DNA of 64,000 nt from Amyloporia xantha (GCA_036971615.1 JAYKKR010000020.1:372001-436000); one strand, 5' to 3'. Shown: positions 45,695-58,975, counted from the stretch's first letter. Made by a program: numbers and translations. Notes: generated by a model not told the origin, from the letters alone.

Positions 45695-48600
45695 TCAATC
45701 ATTGCTAGTACGGGCAAGTAACATAACAGCCATGATATTGGTGGAAAGTGTGTCGCCTGAACCCTTGTTGAACTTTCCAACCGTATGCAACACACCGACA
45801 AGCGATGCCTCTGGAATCTCACCTTCAAAGACTGGACATTTGGTCGCAATGTCTTTGAAGTTGAACTCAGATTCTTGCTGCGCTTTGCCTTGGAAGTATG
45901 CAGAGCAGTCCCGTACAGGAACTATGGAGCATCAGTAATAATACATATACAAGTCAAGAACTTTCTTACTGTGGTCCCAAGGTTCAAGAACATGCGTCCT
46001 GGTAGGGTACCATACACCTCCCTGGTGGTTGACGTTGGAGGATCTGTTGCTTCCTTTGACCGCATTCTTGAGTCTGTCTGTGTATGATCCAGACGCTATA
46101 TTATGGTTGAGAGTGTGATACAGATAGCTCATATAAGTGCGCACTTACAGGATGTTGGATTGACAGGTGCTTTGGTGTTGTGTCGTGTTCCAATACCTAA
46201 GCCATTGCCAAATGAACGAACATTAAGAGGATTGGCATAGACATGACCATAGAAGCCACATGCGAGCTGCCACTCCTGCATCAGCGGATGAATGAGAATG
46301 TCCTTGATGTATTTTCCACCAGCTTCTCGTGGCACAAAAGCTGAGATCTTATGACAGATCCATACGTGATGCATATGACAGGTTCAAACGACACATCCAG
46401 GCTGAGAGTGGCCTTGGCAGTTGCATTGAAGTTGTTGTCAATGTCGCTGACACGTGCTGGGTTCACAACACGCGTATCAAACTGAGGTGTGGTTATCAGT
46501 TTGACCAAAGCTCTGTGGTGTTGTATTTCATTAGATGCACCGATGAGGAGCGCATGAGATTCACATACCTCGTGTTGATGGGCTGTGGAGTAAATATGTC
46601 GAGTGCCAAAGACAGCAGGATAGGCATAACATCAGACACAAGTTCAACAGCACTAATTGTTCATTGAGTCTCCACAATATAGGTGTCTAGGACAATGGAT
46701 ATACATACTCATAAGGCGGAACATCCTGGTAAAAGTCCTCCAAAAGAGGATCCCACAGCTCTCTGCTCAGCATTCCAGCTATCTTGGGAGAGTCCTTGCC
46801 CTTTCCCTTCCTATATGAGAAGTGAGCAGGCATATATCACAGTCGAATTGACCATACATACCTGGGTGAGGCCATCTTGTTCTTGTCAGACACCTTGATG
46901 TTGCTGACTTCATTGTCTGAAGATGCTTCATCCGCAATGAGCTCACACCGCTTGTTGGGAGAGTTTGTCTTGGATTTCCTTGGCGGAGTGTCAGCCAAAG
47001 TTGGGAACATTGTAAGATTGACATACCTGCCAGGAGTAGTATGAGCCATATCATCATCACTGTCAACATTGCTCGCCAACCAGGTATTCTTGACAGGACT
47101 AGGCCTGTCTCTGTGAACACATATAAGCAAAAACCATAAGCGCAATATAGCTGCACCTACTCCATTCCGTCTTCCGAGGATGACATGCTACCCGTGAACG
47201 CAGGAGCTAAAATCTTTTGGAGGAGGGGCTCGGGAAGATTGTGCTTTTGCCCTTCTTGACAGGAGACGAAGATGCAGATTTCCTAGGGCAATACAGTCAA
47301 CACAAGATTGACCTTATAAGACGACAAAGCAATACTCACTTCTTGGGTGTCGCCATCTCAATCTCAGCAAGCTTTCCCTGCAGAGTGTGAAGTTCTCCTT
47401 GCAACAACTTGAACTTCTTCCACTCCGGCGACTCACTACAAACAGGATAAATTACTCGCCAAGCACAATCATCTTTTTCAACACTGACGTGATCTGACGA
47501 TGGATCTTCAACTTATCAACACGACGCTCCCTCTCATCTTCGCTGGTCTCCACTAAAGCATCATCACTATCAGGATGCGGCGTACTGCTGGCGATGAGCT
47601 CAGACAGGAACAATGTATCTTATAACATGGACTTACGCTGCACGTTGCTTCTTCTTGGGTGACGCACTACATGTCAATGAGTCGGTAAAGCTTCTACATA
47701 TATACATGACTTGACTTACTTGTCACTCTCCTCCTCGTCGTTGACTTTAGCAGATGCAAACATAACAGGGCAAGAACTCACAATTTCAACCGCTTGCGAG
47801 GTGTCTTGGAGATGCCACGTCGAGATTTGCTACAACCTGCATGAGTGATAGCTGACACAAACAAATAAGATACACGAGGGAGAAGGTGTCTTGGGAGTCG
47901 GCGGCGGTGTCAGAGTTTCCTTTTTTCTAAGCAATCATATCAGCGTAGCCACACATGATTCAACACATGAATATACTCACTTTTTCTTAGGCGTCTCAGT
48001 AAGTTCAGGTTCCTCAATGACAGCAGCCTCATCGCTATAAGCATGTTAGAAATAAAACCGAGAAAAGCACTTCAACACATACCTTTCAAGATCGCTTGGG
48101 TCTCGATCAGAGCTGGCAAATGGATCAGATCAACATCAAAACAATATCAAGAGGACAGTGAAATGACACACGATGGATTGCCAGCATCGTCTTCAGATGC
48201 CATGTCTACATCCTCCTCAACCCTATGCAAAATCAGTGATTGTGATGTGAACAACAAGATAATAATTACTTTTGACTTGCACGCCCTTTCGCAGCAAGCA
48301 CTTGACTAGAATGCGCTATAAGCATACATATCAAAGCGGCAAAACCAAACATACCTTGTGCCAAACACATCGCTATTGCAATACCATTATCAGCACAAAA
48401 TAAGGACAATAGATTTCAACATGCATACTCATCGTCCTTTTTGATCCTATGTAACATATAATGAGAAACAAGATAACAACAATCCAAGTCCTTCTTACCT
48501 TTTGATACGGTCAGATGTGTATTCCCTGTGACGTAGAGTATTAGAGCAAGCATACAATGCCAATAACAAATAGGATTACTTACTCGGCATCACTGTCAGA

Positions 48601-48767
48601 TATACTCTCAGCTGAGATTGCTTTGCGACCACGACCACGACCACGACCTCTGAAACAAGAGACATGGTCAGGACATGGACCAGATGTTCAGATAGAACAG
48701 AGTCATACCGGCCAGGCGTCCCGCGGTTTGAGGTTCCACGGCCACGAGCTCGAGCGCGTGGTGCCAT
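45695..48767 (-). CDS. Gene D, right-arm copy
   Basis: Mirror of the left-arm gene D: start ATG at 48767, stop at 45697-45695, with the same Arg/Gly-rich N-terminus, micro-exons and C-terminal globular domain. A run of T is one shorter than in the left copy near 46339, which breaks the frame in the exon encoding the FVPREAGGKYI segment; the left copy is open there. A difference near 45880 also alters the exon before the C-terminus. The right copy is therefore probably an imperfect consensus of the same gene rather than a diverged paralogue. Confidence 0.55.
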
Positions 48768-49374
48768 CTGGTAGAGGAAGAATGATAGAGAGCGGATGGA
48801 CGTCTCTGGAGAAGATGGGCTTGGGACGGGGTGGCTTTATCTGGGTTTGACTCGGAAGAGATAGGAATCCAGACACCGGAGAGTTACGGTGGAAAGGCAC
48901 TGGGGTCATGTACGTTCATGTGCTGGACCAATGATATCTTTCTACGTGACAAACATTTCTTTGGGGTGAGATGTAAGAGGATCGGCGGTCACAAGTCCGA
49001 TGCCCGATGCATAGATCTCAGTTCTATCGTATGGTGGATCTACGATCCAGGTGAATTCTCATCAGAATGTCTCGAGCTGTATCACCGAGCATACCCACTT
49101 TCCCTTGACCTCCCACATCGCATTCATCTCCATTAGATGAATGAGATGGGTCTGTAGAATGAGACAATTTAGATGCAGGTAGTGTCGAGGATGTATCAGT
49201 ACTAGTCATGCATGTTTTGTCCAATTGCATCTGTTGCGAGTGCACGGCAATATTACCATAACCGGGGTAGATCGGAAACACCATCTGCGCTCAGCCACAG
49301 TCATCTAGATGTGAGCAAGACATCTGACCCGCTTTCAACGCCCACCTAGTCGACTTGTCTGTTCCACCTGCAAG
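48768..49374. promoter_or_regulatory. Divergent intergenic region between genes D and C, right copy
   Basis: Mirror of 22918-23524, between the start codons of genes D (48767, minus) and C (49375, plus). No discrete element was identified. Confidence 0.4.
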
Positions 49375-50575
49375 ATGGCACTTGCAATTCTGTATGACGA
49401 CAAGGACAAGTATCGTAAGTCTATGTGATGCTCTGTGAGTTTCAGCCTTATACTTACAACAAAACAGAACAGATGCTGAGCGAGGTTCTTGTCACACGCG
49501 AAAAGGATTTTGGTCGTGCACATCTGGAACACTTTGCAGCCGTACGTCATCTCAATGTAACTGTACCTTCTGCTCACTGTCGTTTAGCCTGATGTTGCAT
49601 TCCAAATGCTCGATCCTTTTCCATCTGAGTTGCCTGTGGGCAAGAGACGTCAAAAATGTGAGCTGGTATGGCGTGGTGAGGATTGAGCACAAGTGCACCG
49701 GAGGAAGCGGTGTTGTCGCTGCTGGGATATGTATATGAGAAGAACCTGCCTCCTATCCTTAATGGTAGCCAGTGCGTCAGTATGGACTTTGTTCTTAATC
49801 GACAACTGACCTATCTCATAGACTTCCACGACACTTGGGGAACGCGGAGCAGTCCATCACCCTGACAGGCCTGGGTCTGGACTGTTTTGAGCGGTATGTG
49901 CGAGGTGTCTTGGCTATCCACGGTGTCTTGGCTAGTCATCTTGCTGGACACGCATTGGGCCCTTGGAAGCCGACTCACCTCAACGGTGATCTGGTTCTCA
50001 AATTCTCTAGCCGATACTTTGCTCATCCCCGAGAGGCAAAGGGACGCATCTCTCAGCCTTTGGGTAAAGATGTGGACCCTTCTGGAGTGATGGCCAAAGC
50101 GTATTACAACTGAAGTACATCTGGAGGAGAACCAAGTGGAGTACTATCAGTGTGTCAGCCGCAAGTAAGTGGTCATTCAGTCTAAGACGTGCTGTTGCTC
50201 ACCAAACGGAAAGTCCTTTGAAGATGAAGCGTCTCAAGCCGTCCAACATACATGTGGGCAATCTGGTTGAGATACAGGTTGTTTTTGGCACCGTTCCCAC
50301 CTTTGACGGCAGCCATCTGTTCTTATGCAAACTGAAGTCAGTATGTGTCATGGACCGCACGGTGCAAGAGGTAAGCACACACCAAAGTTGGATGATTCAG
50401 GGTTTGATGAATTTGCCAGGTCGTGCAACAGCAGCGTATAGACAAGCTTCTGAAGTGTGAGCTTTCCCCAGTGAAGCAGATCAAGCGACGAGTGGGATAC
50501 AGAGTAGATGATAGCAGTGAAGATGAAGATGGGTCGCATTCTCTGAAGCGCATGCACTTGTCAGAAGATGTCTGA
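49375..50575 (+). CDS. Gene C, right-arm copy
   Basis: Start ATG at 49375, stop TGA at 50573-50575. The exon plan is clear on this strand: exon 1 ends at about 49414 (donor gtaagtc), and later exons begin after acceptors aaaacag, gtttag, ctcatag, ggaaag and gccag. The protein is as described for the left copy (FERYVRGVLAIHGV, NGDLVLKFSSRYFAHPREAK, NIHVGNLVEIQVV, C-terminal DDSSEDEDG). One G is missing near 49680 relative to the left copy, truncating the frame in exon 3, and a second difference lies near 50100. Function unknown. Confidence 0.55.
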
Positions 50576-53500
50576 GGATCGGCAATATGACTGAACCGAT
50601 TATAAAACTCTATTCGATAATAGATGGTTGTTGCTCGCTAATGAGAGACGAATCAAACAAGAATAGCTATACGTACCTTCAGTTTGAGAAAAGCCCACTT
50701 GCTGGACACCCAGAGGGGCTACAAGAAATAGCAATCGATTGAATACGCAATTTGAAAGATACAAATGATGAAGTTTCATTAAAGTCATTCAATCACTGTT
50801 TCCCTGCGCCCCTCTTCCCCTTCCCCTTCCCGTTTCTTTTTCCTTTTTCCTTCCCTCTCCCCTTCCCCTTCCCTTTTCCCTTCCCATAAATCCTATAGAA
50901 CTTACAGAGCAGATGCTCCATCATAATGGGATCAAAAACAATCTGAGCGCGAAGATGAAAGGAAATATTACGCTCAAGATACTGGAAGACGTCCACAAAT
51001 GCCTTGGAGACCACCTCCTCATCCTTGCAATCAACAGGAACCAACTGCATAAACTCCAGCGCGTGCAACGCACCCTTTCCAATGATGAGAACTTGCTGAC
51101 CCATCTCCACAGCAGAAGGCGCTGTGACCTTGCCTGCATAGACAAGATCACAAGTGAGCAATGTAGCGATCAACTCACCCATCTGCTGCAAGACGCTGCT
51201 TGATAAACTTATAGCAAGTTTTGAATGGAAGAGGGCCTCCTTCATGCTTGCCCAACAAAAGCTTCCACTGGTTCTCCAGTGAAAAGTAGGAGCTAGCCAA
51301 CCGGGATTGCGTCCAGACATGCAAGCACCATATGCAGAGAGATTGCAGAGATAAGTGTCGTCCTTGCCCTCTGCCCACTGCTTCCACATGTGAAGACTGG
51401 TCCAGTAGTTGGGCCCCTCCAGCACAGACTGCGTGCCAAAGGTGATACCACGCCAGATACAAGCACTGGCAAAACCACCAGGTTGGTCGATGTGGTCAGG
51501 ATGGAAGGGTCCAGATGCATCCAAAACGCGAAGTCGAGAAGGGGCATGCTCACGAAAGGAAGCTTCTTGTCAGCGTCGCGATAGACCTGCTCAACAAGCT
51601 TGCTACAGTCAGCAGGGAGTTGGTTTGGAAAGGGAACAAGGGGCAGAAGTTCTTCAACGAAGTGAAGAATGTCCTTGTAGGAGTTAGGTGCGAACAAATA
51701 TGGATCAAGATGGGGAATGTGCTCAGTTGGAGGTGATGCGATGGTGGAGAGACAATGAGAAAGAAGGATGCACTCATGAGTGACAGAAGAGATATCAGTG
51801 AGCAACTTCCTCTCTGGCAAGTTGTCATCTGCCAGAGCACTGTTCAAAAGAACATTGTAGAAGTCTTCAAGATGAGAAAGATGGAGCGAGGAATGTCTGA
51901 GCTTAGTCTGCAAGACAGTTTGTTTCAGATGTAAGGCAGCAAGCCAAACACCGTCGACGAGCAAGACATCTTGAGAATGAGTAGTGGAGATGAGGAATTG
52001 GACAAAGTAGGCACCAAGGCGAGAAGTGTTGGTGGGATATCCAAGCCAGAAGCGAAGGACTTCATTGAGAATCTGACAAACACGATCGGTGATAGCGGTG
52101 GGAGTCTGAAAGATACCGCGACAGTGGAATTTGTAAGACTCCACCTTGGCAGACAACGCAGGAAGATAAGTGTGAGGAAGAAGAGAGACCCAGTAGTCGT
52201 TGTCGCGAGACCGAGCCAAGACAGCATCATAGATGTCCATAGAGAGTCTCTCCAGCCAGGTTGACGTACTTCTGATCTGCACATTCAACACCAAGTCCAT
52301 CACACAGCGACAGTGATCCATACAGTCTTTGTCCAGCCACATCCAAGCATAGCTGTTGGCTAGCAGAGCCTGCTGACGAAGCAAACGCATCTCCAGACCT
52401 TGGATCTTTGACTTTATCTCCACAAAGTCAAAGTCGCCTTCCATACCAGCAACTGTAGAGGCCATGTCAGGAGAGAGACGCTCCTTACTACTGTAGCCTT
52501 TCAGGAAGCAATAAAGACGGGTGTGGAAAGCTTGCTCATGCTGGAGAAACTGAGGAGTTGACAGCATGGACTGGTGGATCTGAGTCAAGTTGTCCAACGT
52601 CTTCTGAAGATTGTCACATGAGAAGCACTCAAAGACGTCAGCAATATCTAGAGAATAATTTATAAGACACTGATGCTATGAAGATAGCAAAGATGCATAC
52701 CATGTGACAACACTTCAGACTTAGAATTTCCTCCATCTGTGCTCGTGTTCTCGTCTTCTTCAAACTCCTGTTCTATATGGAAATTAGAATGTAAAGGAAC
52801 TGTGGCATTCTGCAAGACGTACCACTCATAAACTCCTCAAAAGCATCAAAAGTATTACCCGACTGCGTGTCCATGGGCAAGCCTTCTTCTGCATTATCCG
52901 AAACGCCTCCAACTAACACATACATCAATTTGTGCATATCTATCTATCTACTTAGACATACCAGCTTTCAGGCGCTTGCTAGAGCGTGTAGCAGAGCCAG
53001 ATGCCTGCTGCTGCATCTGCTCAAACAGTGCTTGAGAGCGCAACCTCATGGCAGAGGCAATATTATCCAAGCTAGTATCTGTGCAACAAGTTAGACAAGT
53101 CAAAAAGAAATAAAGAGGATGCTTACTAGCTCTCAATATGGAAGGCAAATTTGCTTCTTCTTCTTCTTCTTCCTCAGCTTCTTCATGCTGACGCTTCTGA
53201 CCCCTCTGTTTCTCAGAGTTGTTGCCTGGAAATTGTGAAACCATGTTAGAATAAATTATGTATAGTGGCAGAAACACTTACGTCTGTAGGTACGAGAGGC
53301 TGGAATTAAATAAAATGAGTCAGAAATAAAAACAAAAGGCAAAGAAAAAAATGCAAATACAACTTACAACGAATACGACCACGCACACGCTGAACATCGT
53401 CCACATCCTCCTCTGCCTCCCCAATACTCTCCATATACTTCTTGAATGGCTGATAGGAGTTGCCAAGAACCACATGAGGAATTGCACCGCCACGATGAAG

Positions 53501-55785
53501 ACGCATCTTCTTCCAGAGCTTACCCTGAGCAGCACGCTTCTCTTTCTCTGAAGGCGGCATGCTCCAGGCAGAAGGATGAATAACTTCACCTTCCTCGTTC
53601 TTGAACGTAATACAGTTCATGAAGGCATCAGTGTCGACGGTAGGCTGATAGCAAGCAGGAATTTGATCAAGGCGAGAGGACAAAGCAAGATGAAAACCTC
53701 TGGCAACAGCGTCCAAAAGACCCTGTGCATTGGTCATAGCCATGCCATCAGTGAGAATATTGCCATGATTGACAATAGGAACATTGGGATGAGAAACACT
53801 AGAAGAAAAGATAAGTCGAAGCTTAAGGAAAAAATAAAATCAAGAAGATAGAGTACACACCCATGAAGACTGAGATGAGGAGGAATCTCCTCCAATTCTC
53901 CATTCTCACCACTGCAAAAACCAACATGCGCCAGCCCCTCCAGAGTGCTGTCGTTAGGATAGTTGATGAGAGTAAAGCGGTAGGAAGTGTTATTGGGTGT
54001 GGTGTTGGTGAGCGCAACGGGCGGAGTTCCACCATGAGGATACAGTCCATTGAAACAGACAGACATAACCTCTTGTGGATTCTCTGGATCATACAGATAG
54101 GGCATGGAGATGAACACACCAAAGGCAGGAAAGATGAAGACACCAGGATCAACATTCTTGTCCAGTTGAGAGAAGACAGTCATGCAAGACATGGCAACCC
54201 AACTGTCATAGCTATCCACATGGATACCAGCAAAAGGGCCCAGTTCTGCCTTGAACAAAGCACCTAGAAAAGAAATTGTCAGAAAAAGTGAAACAAGCGC
54301 AATAAATAGAGGCAAAAATGCGAAGGGGAGGAGAGAAATTGGATGGGAAGATGAAGGGAGCACCCCCAGTGTGTGCGGGAATTTATTTGAAAAGAATAGA
54401 GGGCAAGAAGAATAAATAAAGAGCAGAAAGAGGAAATAAAATCGAAATAATAGGGAAAAAGCGAAATAAATAAAGGGAAATATGCGAAGGGGAGATCAGG
54501 AATTGGATGTAAATATAGAAGAAGCACCCCCAGTGGGTGTGGGAATTTATTTGAAAAGAATAGAGGGCAAGAAGAATAAATAAAGAGCAGAAAGAGGAAA
54601 TAAAATCGAAATAATAGGGAAAAAGCGAAATAAATAAAGGGAAATATGCGAAGGGGAGATCAGGAATTGGATGTAAATATAGAAGAAGCACCCCCAGTGG
54701 GTGTGGGAATTTATTTGAAAAGAATAGAGGGCAAGAAGAATAAATAAAGAGCAGAAAGAAGCAAACATATGCAATAGATATTAAAGAAATTCAGATAATC
54801 AACTACTTACCTAGCGCCTGGGCCTGTTGCTTGGTTTTGGTGGAAGCAATGTTCAGCTGAACATTGGTGAAGGCGTAATTGCCCTCAAAGCCAATTGGAA
54901 ACTTAGCAGTGAGCTCAGCTTGAGCTTTGAGCAAATTGACCAAGTCAGAGTCTCCGCGCTCCAGAGCATTGATGGCGATGCGAGATCCAACCTGATAAAT
55001 CAGTTAGTGTCTGTACTAATACTGGACATGATTACTTGCCTCCACCAGCTCCTTCCGCAACTTGCCATGCTCAGTCAAACTTTCCTCGTAAACTTTGGAA
55101 AGTCTTCCTGGAGCGATAAGCTTTCTCACGCGTTCATAAGACTGGGCCAAATTATAGGCACGAGTGTCACGTCCAACAGATTCAGAAGAGGAACTTCTCT
55201 CCCACCAGACCCCACCCTGATACTCATCCTCCGAACCGCACTGCTGTGCCTTTGTTCTGGTACACTCGTCCTCAGGACCAATGAGTTGAGAGCGAATAGC
55301 TAACAACTTGGCAACAAGGTCGGAGGGAAGAAGACTAAATAACATGTGAGATGGGAGAGAGAAAAAGAAAAGATATAAGTAACACACCGCTGAGGAACCA
55401 TGTAGAGAAGGAGGATATCTTCCGATCCATCCGAAGGGCTTCCAATCTTCCTTCCAATCAAGCGATCGTAAGGTTTCAGATGTAAGAAACCTTGGGCGCG
55501 TAAGCGCTCAGATCACATGGAAAGACGTCATCACTCACCCATAGTCCTGAGCTCATTCGCATTTGCACTGTGCACTTCAAGACTACTTGCCTGACTTTGC
55601 ATTCTCTCCATCCCTTCCTCGGTTGAATCTATCATCACCAGATAGGCCTTTCCTCTAGGATCATCAGGACCCAACGGATGACCAACAACCTCCCTAATCT
55701 CCACCATCGATGTAGGACGCTCAGGGATGTCCAGGGGAACACCTAGCAGCTTTTGGAGCTGCTCAGGGCTTGGAGATCGGGACAT
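50338..55785 (-). CDS. Gene B (dioxygenase-like domain protein), right-arm copy
   Basis: Mirror of the left-arm gene B: start ATG at 55785, dioxygenase-like exon at about 54263-53860 with the same HVD, His and Arg positions, C-terminal helical exon 52597-51293. In this copy the C-run near 51568 (2 C, against 3 on the left) keeps the frame open through the PFVSMPLLDF segment, but a missing base pair near 51527 then diverts it to a frame that does not look like the natural protein. The 3' end is uncertain, as in the left copy. Confidence 0.5.
54290..54772. repeat. 164-bp minisatellite inside the gene B intron, right copy
   Basis: Mirror of 17537-18010 with the same period. One unit of the left copy carries ctgctttttccc where the right copy has the cgctttttccc form, a small difference between arms inside the repeat. 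Confidence 0.8.
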
Positions 55786-56744
55786 GGCTAGGTATATGGC
55801 AAAGAAAAAGTCAGTTGGGTCTCAATAAGCTAGGGAGAAAAGACCTGCTCACTGTCTGTGTTCGAAAACCAGGTCTGGATGTAGCAGGGTCTTCTAATGG
55901 GCTTAAAGGCTGTTCAACAGGCTTAGGTGAGTTTATAACAACATATAAAGCATAATAGAATGTGAATACTCACATTTATGCTGTAAAATTGGATGGATGG
56001 CACGAGGGAGGCAAGCGAGGAGGAGCGCGCGCGCGGATGTGGCAAAAGGCAAGAGGAAAAATCTGCTAAGTCCGCGTAGGGCGATCCGCTGCAGTGCGTC
56101 GCCCTACGCGCCCTAGACGCCCGCCGGAAAGTGCCGGAAAGCGTTTTTGCGCGACCTACAGAAGGGTCAAATGTTAATTATATCGCACCAAATTTTGCAC
56201 GGGCATTCTAATCATGCATTAGAATGCCCCTGAAAAATTTGGGGTGATTTGAGGCCATCTTCCCAACGTTATTAATGGAATACGGACTTTCGCAAAACGA
56301 GCGCCCTTTAGGCGCCCGTCGACGCGCGCCGTTCTCGCGCGGTTTCCTGGTGCTCAGTGTGCCTCCTCCTCCTCCTCCATGTCCTCCTGCTCCTCGAGCT
56401 CCTCCTCCTCCTGCTGCTTCCACAACAACAAGGCTGTGAGCCTTCTACAAGACCACTGGAGTGTGCAGTAGAAGTAGCAGAAGGGTTACAGGCAGAGGCA
56501 AGGGAGCAGGTAAGTATCTTCTCCTCCTTTTCTGACTGACTTTTTCTTTCAAGCACAGAGCCCTGCATGCACCGCTGCACTGCTCCCCGCCAACGCCGCG
56601 CCACTCCCCGTCGACAGCAAACACGCCGCGCCGCTCCTCAGCGCAAACACCCCGCCGCACTGCACACGCCGCGCCGCGCCGTTCCCCGCTGCTGCAGAAG
56701 ACAAACGCCGCGCCGTCGAACGCGCCTCGACCGCGCTGCCCTGA
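55786..56744. other. Leader region of gene B, right copy
   Basis: Mirror of 15541-16505: the 12-bp perfect stem (about 56081-56118), the imperfect 29-bp hairpin (about 56190-56253) and the CCT-rich tract (56365-56415) are all present. No coding sequence is supported. Confidence 0.45.
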
Positions 56745-57420
56745 ACATGCCACGCCGCCCCGGTGCCCGCTGGTCAGCCGGCGCTGCCAGCGCCGCCCCA
56801 TGCCCGCTGTCCAAGCGGACAGCGGGCGCGCTTGCGCTCCACCCCGCCCCTCGAGTTCGTTGCCCACGGCAACGGGTCGAGGGCTTCGCTCAGCGCCGCT
56901 CGACGCCCGCTGTCCAAGCGGACAGCGGGCGCGCTTGCGTTCCACCCGCCCCCGAATGCGTTGCCAAGAGCAAGGCGTTTGGGAGCTCTCTTCGCTCCCC
57001 GCGGGAGGTGCTGCCAGCGCCGCCCCATGCCCGCTGTCCTCTTGGACAGCGGGCGCGCTGTGCTCCACCCCGCCCCTCGAGCTCGTTGCCCACGGCAAGG
57101 AATTCGGGGGGCTTTCGTGGCCCTCTGCGGATGCCGCTACCAGCGCCGCTCGACGCCCGCTGTCCAAGCGGACAGCGGGCGCACTTGCTTTCCACCCCGC
57201 CCCTAGAGCTCGTTGCCCACGGCAACGAATTCGGGGGAGTTTCATGGCCCTCTGCGGACGCTGCTACTGGCGCCGCTCCACGCCCGCTGTCCTCTTGGCC
57301 AGTGGGCGCACTTGCTGTATCCCCGCCCTCTGGAACGTGTTGCCAAGCGCAATGTGTTTGGGGAGTACTCTTCACTTCCTACGGGTGGTGCTGCCAGCGC
57401 CACGGGATGCCGCAGGCACC
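56745..57420. repeat. GC-rich array of perfect hairpins, right-arm copy
   Basis: Mirror of 14885-15540 but with more differences than elsewhere. It has several 1-2 base indels (for example caag for gcaacg-type stems near 56970), and one unit near 57117-57135 carries 19 bp (reverse complement gcatccgcagagggccacg) that are absent from the matching left unit near 15170, though a similar stretch occurs in a neighbouring left unit near 15040. Confidence 0.75.
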
Positions 57421-57965
57421 CAACCTCTGCCCTCCACGGGTATAGCTGACTTGTTCTATTACATCCTTCCCCCTCTTCCCGGAATGCGTTACCATTTACA
57501 AGGTATATACTATTATCATAGTCCATTAATTAAGGTATTTTCACTCCGGTACCGCGATTGGGGCCAGTCGGAGTACCTTTGTCATAGCTTCCTTATCTGG
57601 ATATCGGAAGAGAGGTTCGGTTCGGAGCTCTCCATATAGACTTCCTTCTCGACAGTCATGAGCACCACCATCTACCGCTCTCTACGCCTCCATACCAGGA
57701 CGAAGCAACACAAAAGTGAGCTTACATTAAATTTATATCGATTCGGCAGCTTGCACTTTTGCATACGTCGGAGAACTTGGATCTTTTGCGACTAGGGATT
57801 AGATAATAGGTGCCGATACCCAATCTCAACACCTGTGGCGATGTCTATATTGATAAGAACAAGAAAATTCAGAGGCATGCGCTCTCTCCATATCGCGATA
57901 TGATCAAGATATAAAATAGCCTTCACCGCTTCATTCTCCACATCCACTCTCTTCCTTCATCCATC
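57421..57965. other. Non-coding spacer upstream of the RPA3-like gene, right copy
   Basis: Mirror of 14341-14880. No coding exon is supported. It ends at the start codon of the RPA3-like gene and probably contains its promoter. Confidence 0.4.
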
Positions 57966-58515
57966 ATGAGCACTCTTTCTCCCTATCCCACGTATGACTG
58001 TACCCATGGTCGGGTCAATGGCCGGATTCTTCAGGACAAGTTTGGTCAGTTTGACGGATACGTGACAAGGTTGTGGTGCCAGATCTTGGCTGTACGTCAT
58101 GATCATATGATTGAAATCCACAAAATGACTCACCTGTACCCAGGTCTATCCCACTGAGCATTATCTTGAGGTCAAGTCCTCCGACGAAGTGCAGATCAAA
58201 GTGGTCCTCGTGAACTTGGACACTGCCAAGCTCGACAAGGTATATTGTAACATCTGCGTGTTATATGTCAATGCTCACATGCAACAGATCAACGAGTTCA
58301 AGGTAAACACTTTTGTTGAGGTCATTGGCAAAGTCAGGACTCCCACTGAGCTCCATGCGGATTGTGCCCAGATCATCCAGTTTGGCGATGACTTTGGTGA
58401 GCTCACCTTGGACTCCATTGGTCTGCTGCTAACAATAAACACAGACATGAAGCTTGCCAATGACGTTATCGAGCTTTGGCATGATCCTCGCTTTGCTAAG
58501 ATGGTCCAACAGTGA
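57966..58515 (+). CDS. RPA3-like (RPA 14-kDa) OB-fold protein, right-arm copy
   Basis: Mirror of the left copy and equally intact. Exon 1 (57966 to about 58091) ends in a gtacgtc donor; the second exon starts after acceptor tacccag at about 58144 (YPTEHYLEVKSSDEVQIKVV) and ends near 58240; the third starts after catgcaacag at about 58289 and runs to the stop at 58513-58515. OB-fold and C-terminal helix as described for 13787-14336. Confidence 0.6.
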
Positions 58516-58613
58516 TAGTACAACGTAGTCGAGTCAATACGAGAGGTGATGTTCAGCGATGCACTGAGATCGGTACACAGATAAGACACAACGGCAGCAA
58601 CATAATCTAACAA

Positions 58614-58697
58614 CTGCACGTGACTAATCTATATAGGGTAACTGATAAGATATGGGGTGCACGTGATTAGCCTATATAGGGTAACTGATAAGATATA
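58614..58697. repeat. Two 39-bp direct repeats, right copy
   Basis: Mirror of 13606-13687, with the CACGTG core and ctatatag in both units. Confidence 0.7.
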
Positions 58698-58975
58698 GGC
58701 TCGATCTTATCTCATCAGTGTTGGGGGTTGTTTGTACAAGTCGCGTCGTGCTGGCAGTTTTGTATTGAACTTTGTAATGGGTAACAAACTTTTGTATTGA
58801 GACTACAAGCCACCTTACAACAGCGTTAACAAAAGCCTGACCCTAACCCCAGGATCTTGGGCGCTTACAATACAAATTTTGTATTGAATTGGGTTCCCAC
58901 GCTTAGGGCGCAAAAGTTGGTGTCGCGACTTTTGCTCACCAGAGAAACGCTTCCTTCGTACCTCAGGAATCGTAA

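Larger units (their letters stand above)
36423..58975. mobile_element. Right arm of the giant inverted duplication
   Basis: Reverse complement of 13327-35880 with scattered single-base differences, mostly in A/T, G or C runs, plus larger differences in the GC-rich array. All genes of the left arm are present in mirror order. The arm ends at 58975 (cctcaggaatcgtaa); no R unit follows, so the outer right border differs from the left one. A gta precedes the left border (12784-12786) and a gta lies at the right end (58972-58974), which is a possible short target duplication, but it is too short to be convincing. Confidence 0.75.

Noticed and set aside
12784..58974. Target-site duplication gta at both borders
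   Set aside because: Only three bases, and the right-hand gta is also part of the mirrored arm end, so it cannot be separated from the palindrome itself.
13327..58975. Starship, Polinton/Maverick or KDZ transposon as the identity of the element
   Set aside because: No tyrosine recombinase with DUF3435 features, no family-B DNA polymerase, integrase or capsid gene, and no KDZ transposase was seen; the replicase is clearly of the Helitron type.
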